A stretch of 22,859 nucleotides of DNA, taken from an uncultured Gemmatimonadota bacterium. Its GTDB lineage: Bacteria; Gemmatimonadota; Gemmatimonadetes; Gemmatimonadales; GWC2-71-9. The stretch spans positions 1 to 22,859 of the forward strand of contig CALGOK010000036.1 of NCBI GenBank assembly GCA_937961295.1, given 5' to 3'. Of the stretch, positions 7,640 to 14,310 are shown in pieces. Under the pieces are notes generated by a model. The model searched no databases. It saw only the letters and a program-made list of their open reading frames with translations, and was not told the origin of the DNA. Position 1 is the first letter of the stretch. Each line of letters opens with the position of its first letter. The position numbers and the translations under genes were made by a program.

Positions 7640-8503
7640 ATGCCAGGCTCGCTCCATCGCTACAGCGCCTTCACCACCGACCCCTCCGGCGGCAACCCCG
7701 CCGGGGTCTGGCTCGGCGACGCCCTTCCCGACCCGGCCGAGATGCAGGCGATCGCCGCCGAGGTGGGCTACTCCGAGACCGCATTCGTGGCCCCCGCCAC
7801 CGGGCCGGTGCGGACGATCCGCTACTACTCGCCAGCGGCCGAGGTCTCCTTCTGCGGCCATGCCACCATCGCCACCGGTGTGGTGCTCGGCGAGCTCGAT
7901 GGCGACGGCAGGTACCTGCTGCAAACGACCGTGGGTGACGTCCCCGTCGAGGTCCGCACCCGCGACGGCCGCCGCGAGGCGCTGCTGACCTCGGTGGAGC
8001 CGCGGCACGAACCGGTGTCCGACGCGCTCCTCGACGGCGCACTCGCCGCGCTCGGCTGGTCGCGCGACGACCTCGACCCGTTGCTGCCTCCCGCCCGGGC
8101 GTTCGCCGGCGCGTGGCACCTGGTGCTCGCCGTGCGCTCGGCGGCGCGCCTGGCGCGGCTCGACTACGACTTTGATCGCCTCCGCGCGCTGATGCTCGAG
8201 GACGGGCTCACCACCCTGCAACTGTTATGGCGCGAGCGGACCGACCTGTTCCATGCCCGCGATCCGTTCCCGGTGGGCAACGTGGTGGAGGATCCCGCCA
8301 CGGGCGCTGCTGCTGCGGCGCTGGGCGGCTACCTCCGCGCCGCCGGACAGGTGCGCGTTCCGGCGACGATCACCATTCGTCAGGGTGAGGCAATGGGACG
8401 GCCGAGCCGCCTGACGGTTGAGATTCCCGCGAGCGGCGGGATCGTGGTGGCCGGCAACGCGGTGGCGATCCCGGTCGCCGAGCCGGCCGGGGCGGCGGGA
8501 TGA
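7640..8503 (+). CDS. PhzF family isomerase/epimerase-like protein
   Basis: 287 residues, the usual size for this family. The ATG at 7640 has AGGA upstream and begins the characteristic strand MPGSLHRYSAFTTDPSGGNPAGV. The conserved catalytic Glu of PhzF sits in GYSETAFV (Glu46), FCGHATIATG is at about 71-80, and the second-domain motif DPATGAAAAALGGYL lies near residue 215. PhzF-fold enzymes catalyse acid/base isomerisations of small carboxylic metabolites; only some make phenazines, and no other phenazine genes are present. The substrate is therefore unknown. The stop codon overlaps the next start as ATGA, so it is translationally coupled to the DinB-fold gene. Confidence 0.93.
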   Translation: MPGSLHRYSAFTTDPSGGNPAGVWLGDALPDPAEMQAIAAEVGYSETAFVAPATGPVRTIRYYSPAAEVSFCGHATIATGVVLGELDGDGRYLLQTTVGDVPVEVRTRDGRREALLTSVEPRHEPVSDALLDGALAALGWSRDDLDPLLPPARAFAGAWHLVLAVRSAARLARLDYDFDRLRALMLEDGLTTLQLLWRERTDLFHARDPFPVGNVVEDPATGAAAAALGGYLRAAGQVRVPATITIRQGEAMGRPSRLTVEIPASGGIVVAGNAVAIPVAEPAGAAG

Positions 8504-9045
8504 CCGTCGCGGAGCTCTCCCGCGGCGTGGCAGTGCTCACGCGCACGCCGGCGACGCTCGACGCGCTGCTCCGCGATCTCGACGACGCCCTGCTCCACGC
8601 CAACGAGGGACCCGACACCTTCTCGCCGTTCGACGTCACCGGCCACCTCATCGACGGTGAGGAGACCGACTGGATGGTGCGCGCACGGATCATCCTCGCG
8701 CCGGGCGGCGACCGCACCTTTGCACCGTATGACCGGTTCCGGCACCGCCAGCGCAACGCGGGCAAGCCGATCGCCGAGCTCCTCGACGAGTTCGCCCGAC
8801 TCCGCGCGCAGAACGTCGCGGAGCTCGAGTCACTGGACCTGGGTGAGCAGGAGCTCGCGCGCACCGCGATGCATCCCGCGCTGGGCACGGTGACCCTGGG
8901 GCAGCTGCTCGCGTCGTGGGTGGTGCACGACCTCGGTCACCTTGCGCAGGTTTCCCGCGTGCTCGCCAAGCAGTACCGCGACGCGGTGGGACCGTGGCGC
9001 GCCTACCTTCCCGTGGTGGACGACCGGCCCAAACCGGCTTCGTGA
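8500..9045 (+). CDS. DinB superfamily protein
   Basis: 181 residues beginning at an ATG that overlaps the stop of the phzF-like gene (ATGA). The four-helix DinB/YfiT fold is indicated by the first-helix start LDALLRDLDDALLHA, the motif VTGHLIDGE with His49, and the C-terminal ASWVVHDLGHLAQVSRVLAKQY with His143 and His147. These three histidines correspond to the metal-binding triad of the family. DinB-fold proteins include thiol-dependent transferases (bacillithiol or mycothiol S-transferases) and damage-inducible proteins; which one this is cannot be told. It is followed 7 bases later by another protein of the same superfamily, and both could act on a common small molecule with the PhzF-like enzyme. 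Confidence 0.88.
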   Translation: MTVAELSRGVAVLTRTPATLDALLRDLDDALLHANEGPDTFSPFDVTGHLIDGEETDWMVRARIILAPGGDRTFAPYDRFRHRQRNAGKPIAELLDEFARLRAQNVAELESLDLGEQELARTAMHPALGTVTLGQLLASWVVHDLGHLAQVSRVLAKQYRDAVGPWRAYLPVVDDRPKPAS

Positions 9046-9052
9046 GGACGTG

Positions 9053-9514
9053 ATGCGCACCATCGCCGACCCGACTGTCCGATCCGGCCTCGTTGCCAGA
9101 TTGCGCCGCCTCACTCCCGAGACTCCGCGGCGGTGGGGGACGATGACCCCCGGCGAGATGCTCTGCCACCTTGGCGACGCCCACGAAGGGGTGGCCGGGA
9201 TCCGCGAGACCCCGGGACCCCGATCGAGCGGACCCGGCAAGCCGCTGGTGAAGTGGTTCGCCCTTTCGACTCCGTTCCCCTGGCCGCACGGCGTGAAGAC
9301 CCGGCCCGGTGTCGATCCCCGGCTCGGCGGCACACGACCGGGAGCGTTTGCCGCCGACCTGGAGCGGGCGATCTCTTCCCTCGAGGCGCTCGCGGCCGCC
9401 GACCCGACGCGGCTGCTCAGCCATCATGCCCTCTTCGGTCCGATGCAGCCCCGCGACTGGTACCGCTGGGCCTACCGGCACGTCGACCACCACCTGCGGC
9501 AGTTCGGGGTGTGA
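9053..9514 (+). CDS. DUF1569/DinB-like protein
   Basis: 153 residues. The ATG at 9053 is preceded by GAGG that overlaps the stop codon of the DinB gene, showing tight operon packing. The N-terminal helix (LRRLTPETPRRWGTMTPGEMLCHLGDAHE) and the C-terminal signature LFGPMQPRDWYRWAYRHVDH followed by HLRQFGV match the DUF1569 branch of the DinB superfamily. Histidines in MLCHLGD near residue 41 and in HVDHH at the end are the likely metal ligands. Function is unknown; the context suggests the same pathway as the PhzF and DinB genes upstream. Family placement is from motif memory and is fairly secure. Confidence 0.82.
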   Translation: MRTIADPTVRSGLVARLRRLTPETPRRWGTMTPGEMLCHLGDAHEGVAGIRETPGPRSSGPGKPLVKWFALSTPFPWPHGVKTRPGVDPRLGGTRPGAFAADLERAISSLEALAAADPTRLLSHHALFGPMQPRDWYRWAYRHVDHHLRQFGV

Positions 9515-9596
9515 AGGGGACTGGCGGGCGATTCGATCGGCGGTAGACTCGATGCCGGTCGTGTCCGCCGTGTCCCCCAACATCCGGAGTGCCCGC

Positions 9597-9869
9597 ATGC
9601 CCAAGTACGTCATCCCGCGCACCATCCCCGGAGCCGGAAAGCTGTCGCCCGAGGAGCTGCACGCCATCTCGCAGAAGTCCTGCGGAGTCCTGCAGGATCT
9701 TGGTCCGAGCGTGCAGTGGCTCCACTCGTTCGTGACCGAGGACAAGATCTTCTGCGTGTACATCGCGCCGAACAAGGATGCCGTGCTCGAGCACGCCAAG
9801 CGTGGCGGGTTCCCGGCCGACGAGGTGGCCGAGGTGGTGACGGTGATCGATCCGACCACGGCGGAGTAG
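9597..9869 (+). CDS. DUF4242 family small protein
   Basis: 90 residues from the ATG at 9597, with GGAG about 7 bases before it. The sequence (MPKYVIPRTIPGAGKLSPEE, then QKSCGVLQDLGP, VTEDKIFCVYIAPN, HAKRGGFPADEV and the end IDPTTAE) closely follows the DUF4242 (SCO4226-like) family. That family is a small ferredoxin-like fold, some members of which bind nickel. A possible promoter is CTGGCG (9521-9526), 17 bases, TAGACT (9544-9549). It is 82 bases downstream of the DUF1569 gene and may have its own transcript. No enzyme activity can be assigned. Confidence 0.88.
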   Translation: MPKYVIPRTIPGAGKLSPEELHAISQKSCGVLQDLGPSVQWLHSFVTEDKIFCVYIAPNKDAVLEHAKRGGFPADEVAEVVTVIDPTTAE

Positions 9870-9879
9870 GCGCGGCGCG

Positions 9880-9908
9880 TTGTCCGGAGGACGGGTTCCG
9901 GCTAGAAT
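9880..9908 (+). promoter_or_regulatory. Promoter of the tRNA-Cys gene
   Basis: TTGTCC at 9880-9885 and TAGAAT at 9903-9908 are separated by 17 bases, a good sigma-70-type pair. The predicted start of transcription would lie about 5 bases before the mature tRNA at 9919. Confidence 0.6.
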
Positions 9909-9918
9909 CCGGTCCCTC

Positions 9919-9989
<71 letters not shown>

Positions 9990-9990
<1 letters not shown>

Positions 9991-10017
9991 TGCCCATCGC
10001 CCACCGGCGATGGGCAA
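9990..10017 (+). terminator. Perfect 12-bp stem-loop after tRNA-Cys
   Basis: TTGCCCATCGCC (9990-10001) pairs perfectly with GGCGATGGGCAA (10006-10017) around the loop CACC. It starts at the discriminator base of the tRNA, so it would compete with the acceptor only by one base. It probably terminates or defines the 3' end of the tRNA precursor. No T run follows. Confidence 0.7.
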
Positions 10018-10052
10018 CCCTGAGCGAGCCGCGCGAGCGGCGAGTCGAAGGG
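10018..10052. repeat. REP-like imperfect palindrome (CCCTGAGCG...TCGAAGGG)
   Basis: CCCTGAGCGAGCCGC and GCGGCGAGTCGAAGGG form an imperfect inverted repeat, with CCCT/AGGG at the ends and GCCGC/GCGGC in the middle. The outer words resemble a small intergenic palindrome that I remember from many unrelated GC-rich genomes. Only one copy is present in this window, so its repeated nature cannot be shown here. Confidence 0.5.
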
Positions 10053-10114
10053 TCTCTCGCCCCGCCCGCCTATCCCTCACCGGCAGCGTCTCTCCCGCAC
10101 GCCGCGCGGGTCGG

Positions 10115-10984
10115 TCAGCCGTTCCCCGACTGCCACCCCAGCTGCTTCGCCACCCGCGCCAGCGGTCCCGGCGCCCAGTCGAACTCGACCGGCATCCGGT
10201 CCGGACGAGTGCGTTCCTCCCACGGGAGTCGCTGCCAGGCATCGGGGAAGATGGCCGCCAGGCCCTCCGCCGGATCGGGGATCGCCTCGACCAGGTCGGT
10301 CCGCAGTCCCAGCCGCGGCAACTGCCTGAGCAGTTCACTCGCCTCCTGCCGAGGGTCGCCGGTCCCGGCGATCAGTGTCACGGACTTGGTGCCCAGGCGG
10401 GCGGCGTTGCGGCGGATCACGGTCACGGTAGCCTGATCGAGCACCGGTTCGAGGAGGTGGAGGTCGCCTTCCCGGCCTGCCCACGCGCTCGCCACGGCCG
10501 CCCCGGAGAGCGCCAGAATCGGACCGGGCGGCGGCGCCGGACCCTCGGCAGGGAAGGGAACGGCGGTAACGCGCCATCGGCCAGCCAGCCTCGCGGCCAA
10601 CCGGGCCGCGCGCTCCAGGCTCGTGTCGACGACCCAGACCACCGGGGGTCCGGCGCGAGCTCCGGAGGCCATCGCTGTCGGCCGCCACCCGGTGAGGGAG
10701 TCGGCCGCCGGCGCCCGCGCCACCCGGGCGCCCCTGCCCCGCCGCTGGGTGATCACGCCGTCGGTCTCGAGCTCGCCCCAGGCGCGACGGACGGTGTGGT
10801 AGTTGAGCTCCAGCGCCGCGGCGAGGACCCGGATCGGCGGGAGCTGAGTCCCGATCGGAATCCGCCCCCGGGCGACCTCCCAGCGGAGGACCGCGGCGAC
10901 CTGGTGATAGGCGGGCGTTGGGTCGGCAGGGTCGATCGAAGAGGAGAGGATGGCGCGGATGTCAGCCATTGGTGCGGGTGGCAT
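10115..10984 (-). CDS. GntR family transcriptional regulator with a long C-terminal domain
   Basis: 289 residues if it starts at the ATG at 10984; a second ATG at 10969 would give 284. Neither has a ribosome site, and a -10 hexamer lies 7 bases before 10984, which favours that start as a leaderless one. Residues about 15-85 form the GntR winged helix (TPAYHQVAAVLRWEVARGRI, then IGTQLPPIRVLAAALELN, YHTVRRAWGELETDGVI and a wing TQRRGRGARV). The remaining 190 residues are longer than in YtrA-type members and look like an alpha/beta ligand-binding fold (VVWVVDTSL, ILALSGAAV, VTVIRRNAARLGTKSVTLIAG). The effector is unknown. The gene is divergent from the VOC protein gene, and an inverted repeat between them is a likely operator. 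Confidence 0.88.
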   Translation of the reverse strand: MPPAPMADIRAILSSSIDPADPTPAYHQVAAVLRWEVARGRIPIGTQLPPIRVLAAALELNYHTVRRAWGELETDGVITQRRGRGARVARAPAADSLTGWRPTAMASGARAGPPVVWVVDTSLERAARLAARLAGRWRVTAVPFPAEGPAPPPGPILALSGAAVASAWAGREGDLHLLEPVLDQATVTVIRRNAARLGTKSVTLIAGTGDPRQEASELLRQLPRLGLRTDLVEAIPDPAEGLAAIFPDAWQRLPWEERTRPDRMPVEFDWAPGPLARVAKQLGWQSGNG

Positions 10985-10991
10985 AGCGAGA

Positions 10992-11019
10992 AATATAATG
11001 ATATAGACTAATATATCAA
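10992..11019 (-). promoter_or_regulatory. Promoter of the GntR gene, predicted leaderless
   Basis: Read on the minus strand, TTGATA (11019-11014) and TATATT (10997-10992) are separated by 16 bases. The -10 ends 7 bases before the ATG at 10984, so transcription should begin at or within a base of the start codon. The same DNA on the plus strand holds a perfect TATAAT at 10994-10999 that could serve the divergent VOC gene. Confidence 0.6.
10999..11018. promoter_or_regulatory. Candidate operator, 7-bp perfect inverted repeat
   Basis: TGATATA (10999-11005) and TATATCA (11012-11018) are exact reverse complements with a 6-base spacer. The site covers the -35 and spacer of the GntR promoter and the downstream edge of the plus-strand TATAAT. 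A dimeric winged-helix repressor bound here would block both promoters. It lies in the most AT-rich stretch of the window. Confidence 0.5.
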
Positions 11020-11070
11020 TTATGCGACTGCGGCAGCGCCCTAGCTCGGCACTCGGTTGGGGCCAAGATT

Positions 11071-11114
11071 CCTCCGTCGCTCTGTCCTCGGTCGTTCCGT
11101 CCTCCGTCCTCACA
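11071..11114. repeat. Heptamer tract 7, single pyrimidine arm
   Basis: A run of CCTCCGT-type units with period 7 to 8 (CCTCCGT, CGCTCTGT, CCTCGGT, CGTTCCGT, CCTCCGT, CCTCAC) ends 5 bases before the VOC start codon. No matching purine arm is found on the other side of the gap, so this is a half element. It lies between divergent genes in the 5' leader of the VOC gene. Confidence 0.6.
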
Positions 11115-11118
11115 GGCC

Positions 11119-11607
11119 ATGTCCGACTACACCATCCCCGCCGGCACCGACATCGGGCACGTCCACCTCAAGGTCGCCGACATCGATCGAGCCCTCGCCT
11201 TCTATCAGGGGGTGCTCGGCTTCGAGGTAATGGCCCGCATGGGGATGCAGGCGGCGTTCATCGCCGCTGGCGGCTACCACCACCACATCGGTCTCAACAC
11301 CTGGGAGTCGCGGGGCGGGTCGCCGCCGCCCCGGGGGAGCACCGGGCTCTATCACGTGGCGATCCGGTACCCCACCCGGGCGGACCTGGCGCGGGCGGTG
11401 CAGCGGGTGATCGATGCCGGCGTGCCGCTGGACGGCGCGTCCGACCATGCGGTGAGCGAGGCGGTGTACCTGCGCGACCCCGACCAGAACGGGATCGAGC
11501 TCTACCGCGACCGGCCGAAGGAGGAGTGGCCTCGGACGCCGGGCGGCGGCTATGCGCTGGTGTCGCTGCCGCTGGACGTCGAGGCGCTCCTGGCCGAGGC
11601 GCGCTGA
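11119..11607 (+). CDS. VOC family (glyoxalase/bleomycin resistance/dioxygenase) protein
   Basis: 162 residues from the ATG at 11119. Two paired beta-alpha-beta-beta-beta modules are visible. The first starts IGHVHLKVADIDRALAFYQG with a metal-binding His at about residue 16. The second begins GLYHVAIRYPTRADLARAV with another His and ends with DPDQNGIELYRDRP, where the Glu is the usual third ligand. A HHHIGLNTW segment in the first module is typical of the ring-cleaving dioxygenase-like (CatE) branch. The substrate is unknown. The ribosome site is weak. The gene is divergent from the GntR regulator, which probably controls it; a leader of about 110 bases carries a heptamer tract. Confidence 0.9.
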   Translation: MSDYTIPAGTDIGHVHLKVADIDRALAFYQGVLGFEVMARMGMQAAFIAAGGYHHHIGLNTWESRGGSPPPRGSTGLYHVAIRYPTRADLARAVQRVIDAGVPLDGASDHAVSEAVYLRDPDQNGIELYRDRPKEEWPRTPGGGYALVSLPLDVEALLAEAR

Positions 11608-11617
11608 GGGGTTCCCT

Positions 11618-11677
11618 GCAGGCGCGCCCCTCGGGGCGCGCCATTGCCGGATCGCGCGCCGTGAACGGCGCGCCTGC
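11618..11677. terminator. Nested GC-rich hairpins after the VOC gene
   Basis: GGCGCGCCCC-TC-GGGGCGCGCC (11621-11642) is a perfect 22-base palindrome. It is followed by GCGCGCCG (11654-11661) paired with CGGCGCGC (11666-11673) around TGAA. The outer words GCAGGCGCGCC and GGCGCGCCTGC are also reverse complements, so alternative long-range pairing is possible. It lies between two genes of the same direction and lacks a T run. A terminator or 3' protecting structure is the likely role. Confidence 0.55.
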
Positions 11678-11735
11678 CGAACCTCCTGCCCTCCTCATCC
11701 GTACCAGTTTGTTGGATCCCTCCCGGAGCGTTTCG

Positions 11736-12781
11736 ATGTCACGTCATCTCCCCGTCGTCCTCGCCGCCCTCGTGGATGCCCCCGCCGTCCCCCCGTGGCT
11801 GCGCGTGTCGTGCCGAGTCGGGTCGCGGCACAGGGCCCTGCCGACCCCGAGGTGAAGGAATGGACGGTGCCGTGGCCGAGCACGCGGCCGCGCGATCCGT
11901 ACGTGGCGCCGGACGGCCGCGTGTGGTTCGTGGGCCAGCAGGGGAACTACCTCGCGGTGCTCAACCCGACCTCCGGGGCGTTCGAGCGGGTGGAGATCGA
12001 CGAGGGCACCCATCCGCACAACCAGATCGTCGACGCCCAGGGGCGAGTGTGGTATGCCGGCAATCGCAACGGGATGATCGGCCGCTACGATCCGGCGACG
12101 AAGACGATCACGCGCTACCCGATGCCCGATCCGGCGGTGGGCGATCCGCACACGCTGGTGTTCGACGGCAAGGGCAACATCTTCTTCACCGCGCAGGGCG
12201 CCGGGCACGTCGGCCGGCTGGTGATGGCGACCGGGAAGATCGACCTGATCCCGGTCGGGCCGCGCACCCGCCCGTACGGCATCATCGTCGACGGGCAGGG
12301 GCGGCCGTTCTTCACCGAGTTCGGCACCAACAAGCTCGCCATGATCGATCCCGCGACGCTCACGCTGCGCGAGTTCGAGCTCCCCGAGGGGGCGCGGCCG
12401 CGACGCATCGCGGTGGGCGGCGATGGCCGCACCATCTGGTATGTCGACTACTCGCGCGGCTTCCTCGGCAGGCTCGAGCCGGCGACTGGCCGGGTGACCG
12501 AGTATCCGTCGCCGTCGGGGGCGCGGTCGCAGCCGTACGCGATGACCTCCGATGACCAGGGCCGGCTCTGGTATGTCGAGACCGGTCCGCGACCCAACCG
12601 GATGGTGGCATTCGATCCCGCGCGCGAGGATTTCGTGGTGAACCTGCCGGTCGGGACCGACGGACCGAACACGATTCGCCACATGATCTATCACCCGGCG
12701 ACGCGGAGCATCTGGTACGGCGCCGATGCCGACGTGGTGGGTCGCGTGACGGTGCCGCGGGTGCTGCAGGCGGTGCCGTAA
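11736..12781 (+). CDS. Streptogramin-lyase-like (Vgb-type) beta-propeller protein, apparent frameshift in signal peptide
   Basis: The ATG at 11736 has GGAG 8 bases upstream and starts a signal-peptide-like sequence (MSRHLPVVLAALVDAPAV), but that frame stops at 11855. The propeller body lies in another frame, open through to the TAA at 12779-12781. Adding one C to the C6 run at 11789-11794 joins both into 348 residues. Blades of the NHL/Vgb type are clear: PYVAPDGRVWFVGQQGN, NQIVDAQGRVWYAGNRNG, TLVFDGKGNIFFTAQG, YGIIVDGQGRPFFTEFGTN, IAVGGDGRTIWYVDY and AMTSDDQGRLWYVETG. Vgb opens the streptogramin B ring; most relatives have unknown substrates and resistance should not be assumed. The shift may be a sequencing error in a homopolymer, a real pseudogene or slippage. 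Confidence 0.75.
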
Positions 12782-12785
12782 GTCA

Positions 12786-12870
12786 GAGAGACGAGAGAAG
12801 AGAGAAGCGAGGGGGGCCGGATCCGACCGACGGAGCCGGCCCCCCTCGCTTCTCGCTTCTCTCTGCCGTC
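12786..12870. repeat. Heptamer inverted repeat 3, long GC-clamped hairpin
   Basis: GAGAGAC, GAGAGAA, GAGAGAA and GCGAGGG are in perfect period 7 at 12786-12813. The right side shows CCCTCGC, TTCTCGC, TTCTCTC in the same period from 12843. The core GCGAGGGGGGCCGG (12807-12820) pairs perfectly with its complement at 12836-12849, and the heptamers extend the stem by 13 of 14 further pairs. The loop region is 12821-12835. It follows the propeller gene by 4 bases and lies before the convergent 57-residue gene, so it can act as a bidirectional terminator. Confidence 0.85.
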
Positions 12871-12884
12871 CGAAAGTGGGATCG

Positions 12885-13058
12885 TCAGTCGCCGGGCGGC
12901 GGCTGCCTCCGCGGCGGCACCGCCGCCATGAACACCGTGTCCTCCGGCGGCCGGCGGTCGAGCGGGTAGGCGGTGTCGCGCACGCGACCGATCAGCCGGC
13001 CCTGGTCGTCGAGGACCAGGAACGCCTGCGTCTCGTCATCCACCCGCCGAATCACCAT
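12885..13058 (-). CDS. Small conserved-looking protein, 57 residues, unknown function
   Basis: A short minus-strand reading frame from the ATG at 13058 to the TGA at 12885-12887. GGAG lies 8 bases before the ATG and codon third positions are strongly G/C, as in the neighbours. The protein starts MVIRRVDDETQAFLVLDDQG, continues RLIGRVRDTAYPL and ends in a proline-rich tail (VPPRRQPPPGD). The pattern FLVLDDQGRLIGRV is a beta-hairpin of the kind found in small sensor or PAS-like edge strands, but no family is recognised. It is convergent with the propeller gene, separated by the heptamer hairpin, and divergent from the lipoprotein gene at 13144. Confidence 0.65.
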   Translation of the reverse strand: MVIRRVDDETQAFLVLDDQGRLIGRVRDTAYPLDRRPPEDTVFMAAVPPRRQPPPGD

Positions 13059-13110
13059 GCTGAACGCTCCTGTGGCCTCACCCCTTGAGATGCCCCGGGC
13101 CGAGGCGGAG

Positions 13111-13137
13111 TTGCAGCGGTCCGGTTAGAGGTATGTT
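13111..13137 (+). promoter_or_regulatory. Promoter of the propeller lipoprotein gene, possibly leaderless
   Basis: TTGCAG (13111-13116) and TATGTT (13132-13137) are separated by 15 bases. The -10 ends 6 bases before the ATG at 13144, which has no ribosome site, so the transcript could begin at the start codon. The spacing is short, hence the moderate confidence. Confidence 0.45.
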
Positions 13138-13143
13138 TCGGAC

Positions 13144-14214
13144 ATGCGACGTCGCCCCGTGCTGCTCCCCCTCCTGGCGCTCCTGGTGGTGTCCTGCGCT
13201 ACCCAACCGCGCGCCCTGCCGCCGAGTCATCCGGCCGTCGCCAGCGGCGACACGCTGGTGGCACCGGTGGTGGGCATCTCGCATGCGGTGCGCCGCCCGG
13301 ACGGGACATGGGTGCTGCTCGCCCCGCAGGAGATGCAGGTGCTGGTGGCCGACTTCGCGGCGGGCACCGTCGAGCGGCATCCCGGCATGACCAGCGAGAT
13401 GATCCCCGGCCCGACCATGCTGTTCGGGCTGGCCGACACGGTGTGGGTGGGCGACTGGGGACTGCAGCGGGTCACGGCCTGGCTCCCCGACGGTCGGCGG
13501 ATCGACGCGGTCCCCACGCCCGCGGCGCTGCGCGGCGCGTTCCCGCGTGCCCGGGACGCTGCCGGCCAATGGTACTTCGAGCTCACCTCGCCGCCGGGGA
13601 GCGCGGCGGGGATCCGTGACAGCGGCGCCGTGGTGCGCGCCGACCCGCTCCTGACGCGCTTCGACACCGTCGCGCGCGTCGCACCGCCCGAACTCGTCGA
13701 GGTGGAGGAGCACGGCCGCGTGGTGCTGCAGCCGCTGGTGCTCGCCGGGCGCGATCGCTGGGACGTGCTGCGCGACGGCACGCTGTGGCTGGCGCGCGTG
13801 CAGCAGAACCGGGTCGGGTGGTACCCGCCGTCCGGCGAGCCGCGTCGCACCCGGCCGCTCGCCGATGCGATCATCCCGGTGGCAGAGATGGACCGCCAGC
13901 TCTACCTGCAGCGCTTCCCGGTGGACCAGCGCCCCGACCCGTCGATGCTCCGCTTCGCGCTGGTCAAGCCGGCGTTCGAGCGCGCGTTCCACGATCCCGC
14001 GGGACGGGTGTGGCTGTTCAAGAGCGCACCAGCGCTCGACTCGGTGCGCAGCTTCCAGGTGGCCGACAGCACCGGTTGGGTGCAGAGCGTCACCCTGCCG
14101 ACCTACGGCACCGCCCTCGGCCTCGCCGACGGCGAGGTGCTGGTGGGAGAGGAGTTCCCCGACGGGGTGCGGTTGCTGCGGTTCGCGATCCCGCAGGAGG
14201 CGTGGCCCGAATAA
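13144..14214 (+). CDS. Beta-propeller lipoprotein of unknown function
   Basis: 356 residues from the ATG at 13144. The N terminus is a clear lipoprotein signal: three arginines, a hydrophobic stretch, and the lipobox LVVSC with Cys18. The mature protein repeats propeller-like strands (VRRPDGTWVLLAPQ, LADTVWVGDWGLQRV, DVLRDGTLWLARVQ, PAGRVWLFKSAP, TALGLADGEVLVGEEF) and resembles NHL/6-bladed TolB-like proteins. No catalytic residues are evident. The start lacks a Shine-Dalgarno but has a TAnnnT hexamer 6 bases upstream. It ends in a convergent arrangement with the membrane protein gene at 14322, with a 27-bp hairpin between them. Probably surface-exposed or periplasmic. Confidence 0.83.
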   Translation: MRRRPVLLPLLALLVVSCATQPRALPPSHPAVASGDTLVAPVVGISHAVRRPDGTWVLLAPQEMQVLVADFAAGTVERHPGMTSEMIPGPTMLFGLADTVWVGDWGLQRVTAWLPDGRRIDAVPTPAALRGAFPRARDAAGQWYFELTSPPGSAAGIRDSGAVVRADPLLTRFDTVARVAPPELVEVEEHGRVVLQPLVLAGRDRWDVLRDGTLWLARVQQNRVGWYPPSGEPRRTRPLADAIIPVAEMDRQLYLQRFPVDQRPDPSMLRFALVKPAFERAFHDPAGRVWLFKSAPALDSVRSFQVADSTGWVQSVTLPTYGTALGLADGEVLVGEEFPDGVRLLRFAIPQEAWPE

Positions 14215-14223
14215 CCGCATGAA

Positions 14224-14303
14224 CAGCCGCGGCCGTCAGGCCGCGGGGATGCGGGCGGGCAGCGCTGCCTGACCAGATCCCCACGGCCTGACGGCCGCGG
14301 CTG
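14224..14303. terminator. 27-bp inverted repeat between convergent genes
   Basis: Bases 14224-14250 (starting CAGCCGCGGCCGTCAGGCCG) and 14277-14303 are reverse complements at 26 of 27 positions. The single mismatch makes a G-U pair in one direction. The 26-base loop holds its own palindrome GGCAGCGCTGCC, and each arm also contains CCGCGGC/GGCCGCGG, so cruciform or branched folding is possible. It most likely terminates both converging genes. A heptamer tract follows immediately. Confidence 0.75.
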
Positions 14304-14310
14304 ATGTCCA

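Noticed and set aside
7640..8503. Phenazine biosynthesis cluster
   Set aside because: Only a PhzF-fold protein is present; no phzA-G partners occur and the family is widespread in primary metabolism.
10985..11113. N-terminal extension of the GntR protein up to 11113
   Set aside because: The extension would translate the heptamer tract and the AT-rich promoter region; the promoter and family length support a start at 10984 or 10969.
11736..12781. Antibiotic resistance gene (virginiamycin B lyase)
   Set aside because: Only the propeller fold resembles Vgb. Most relatives have other or unknown roles, and catalytic residues could not be placed with certainty.
12876..13088. Plus-strand 70-residue frame
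   Set aside because: It overlaps the 57-residue minus-strand frame, has no ribosome site and an Arg/His-rich composition typical of a shadow frame.
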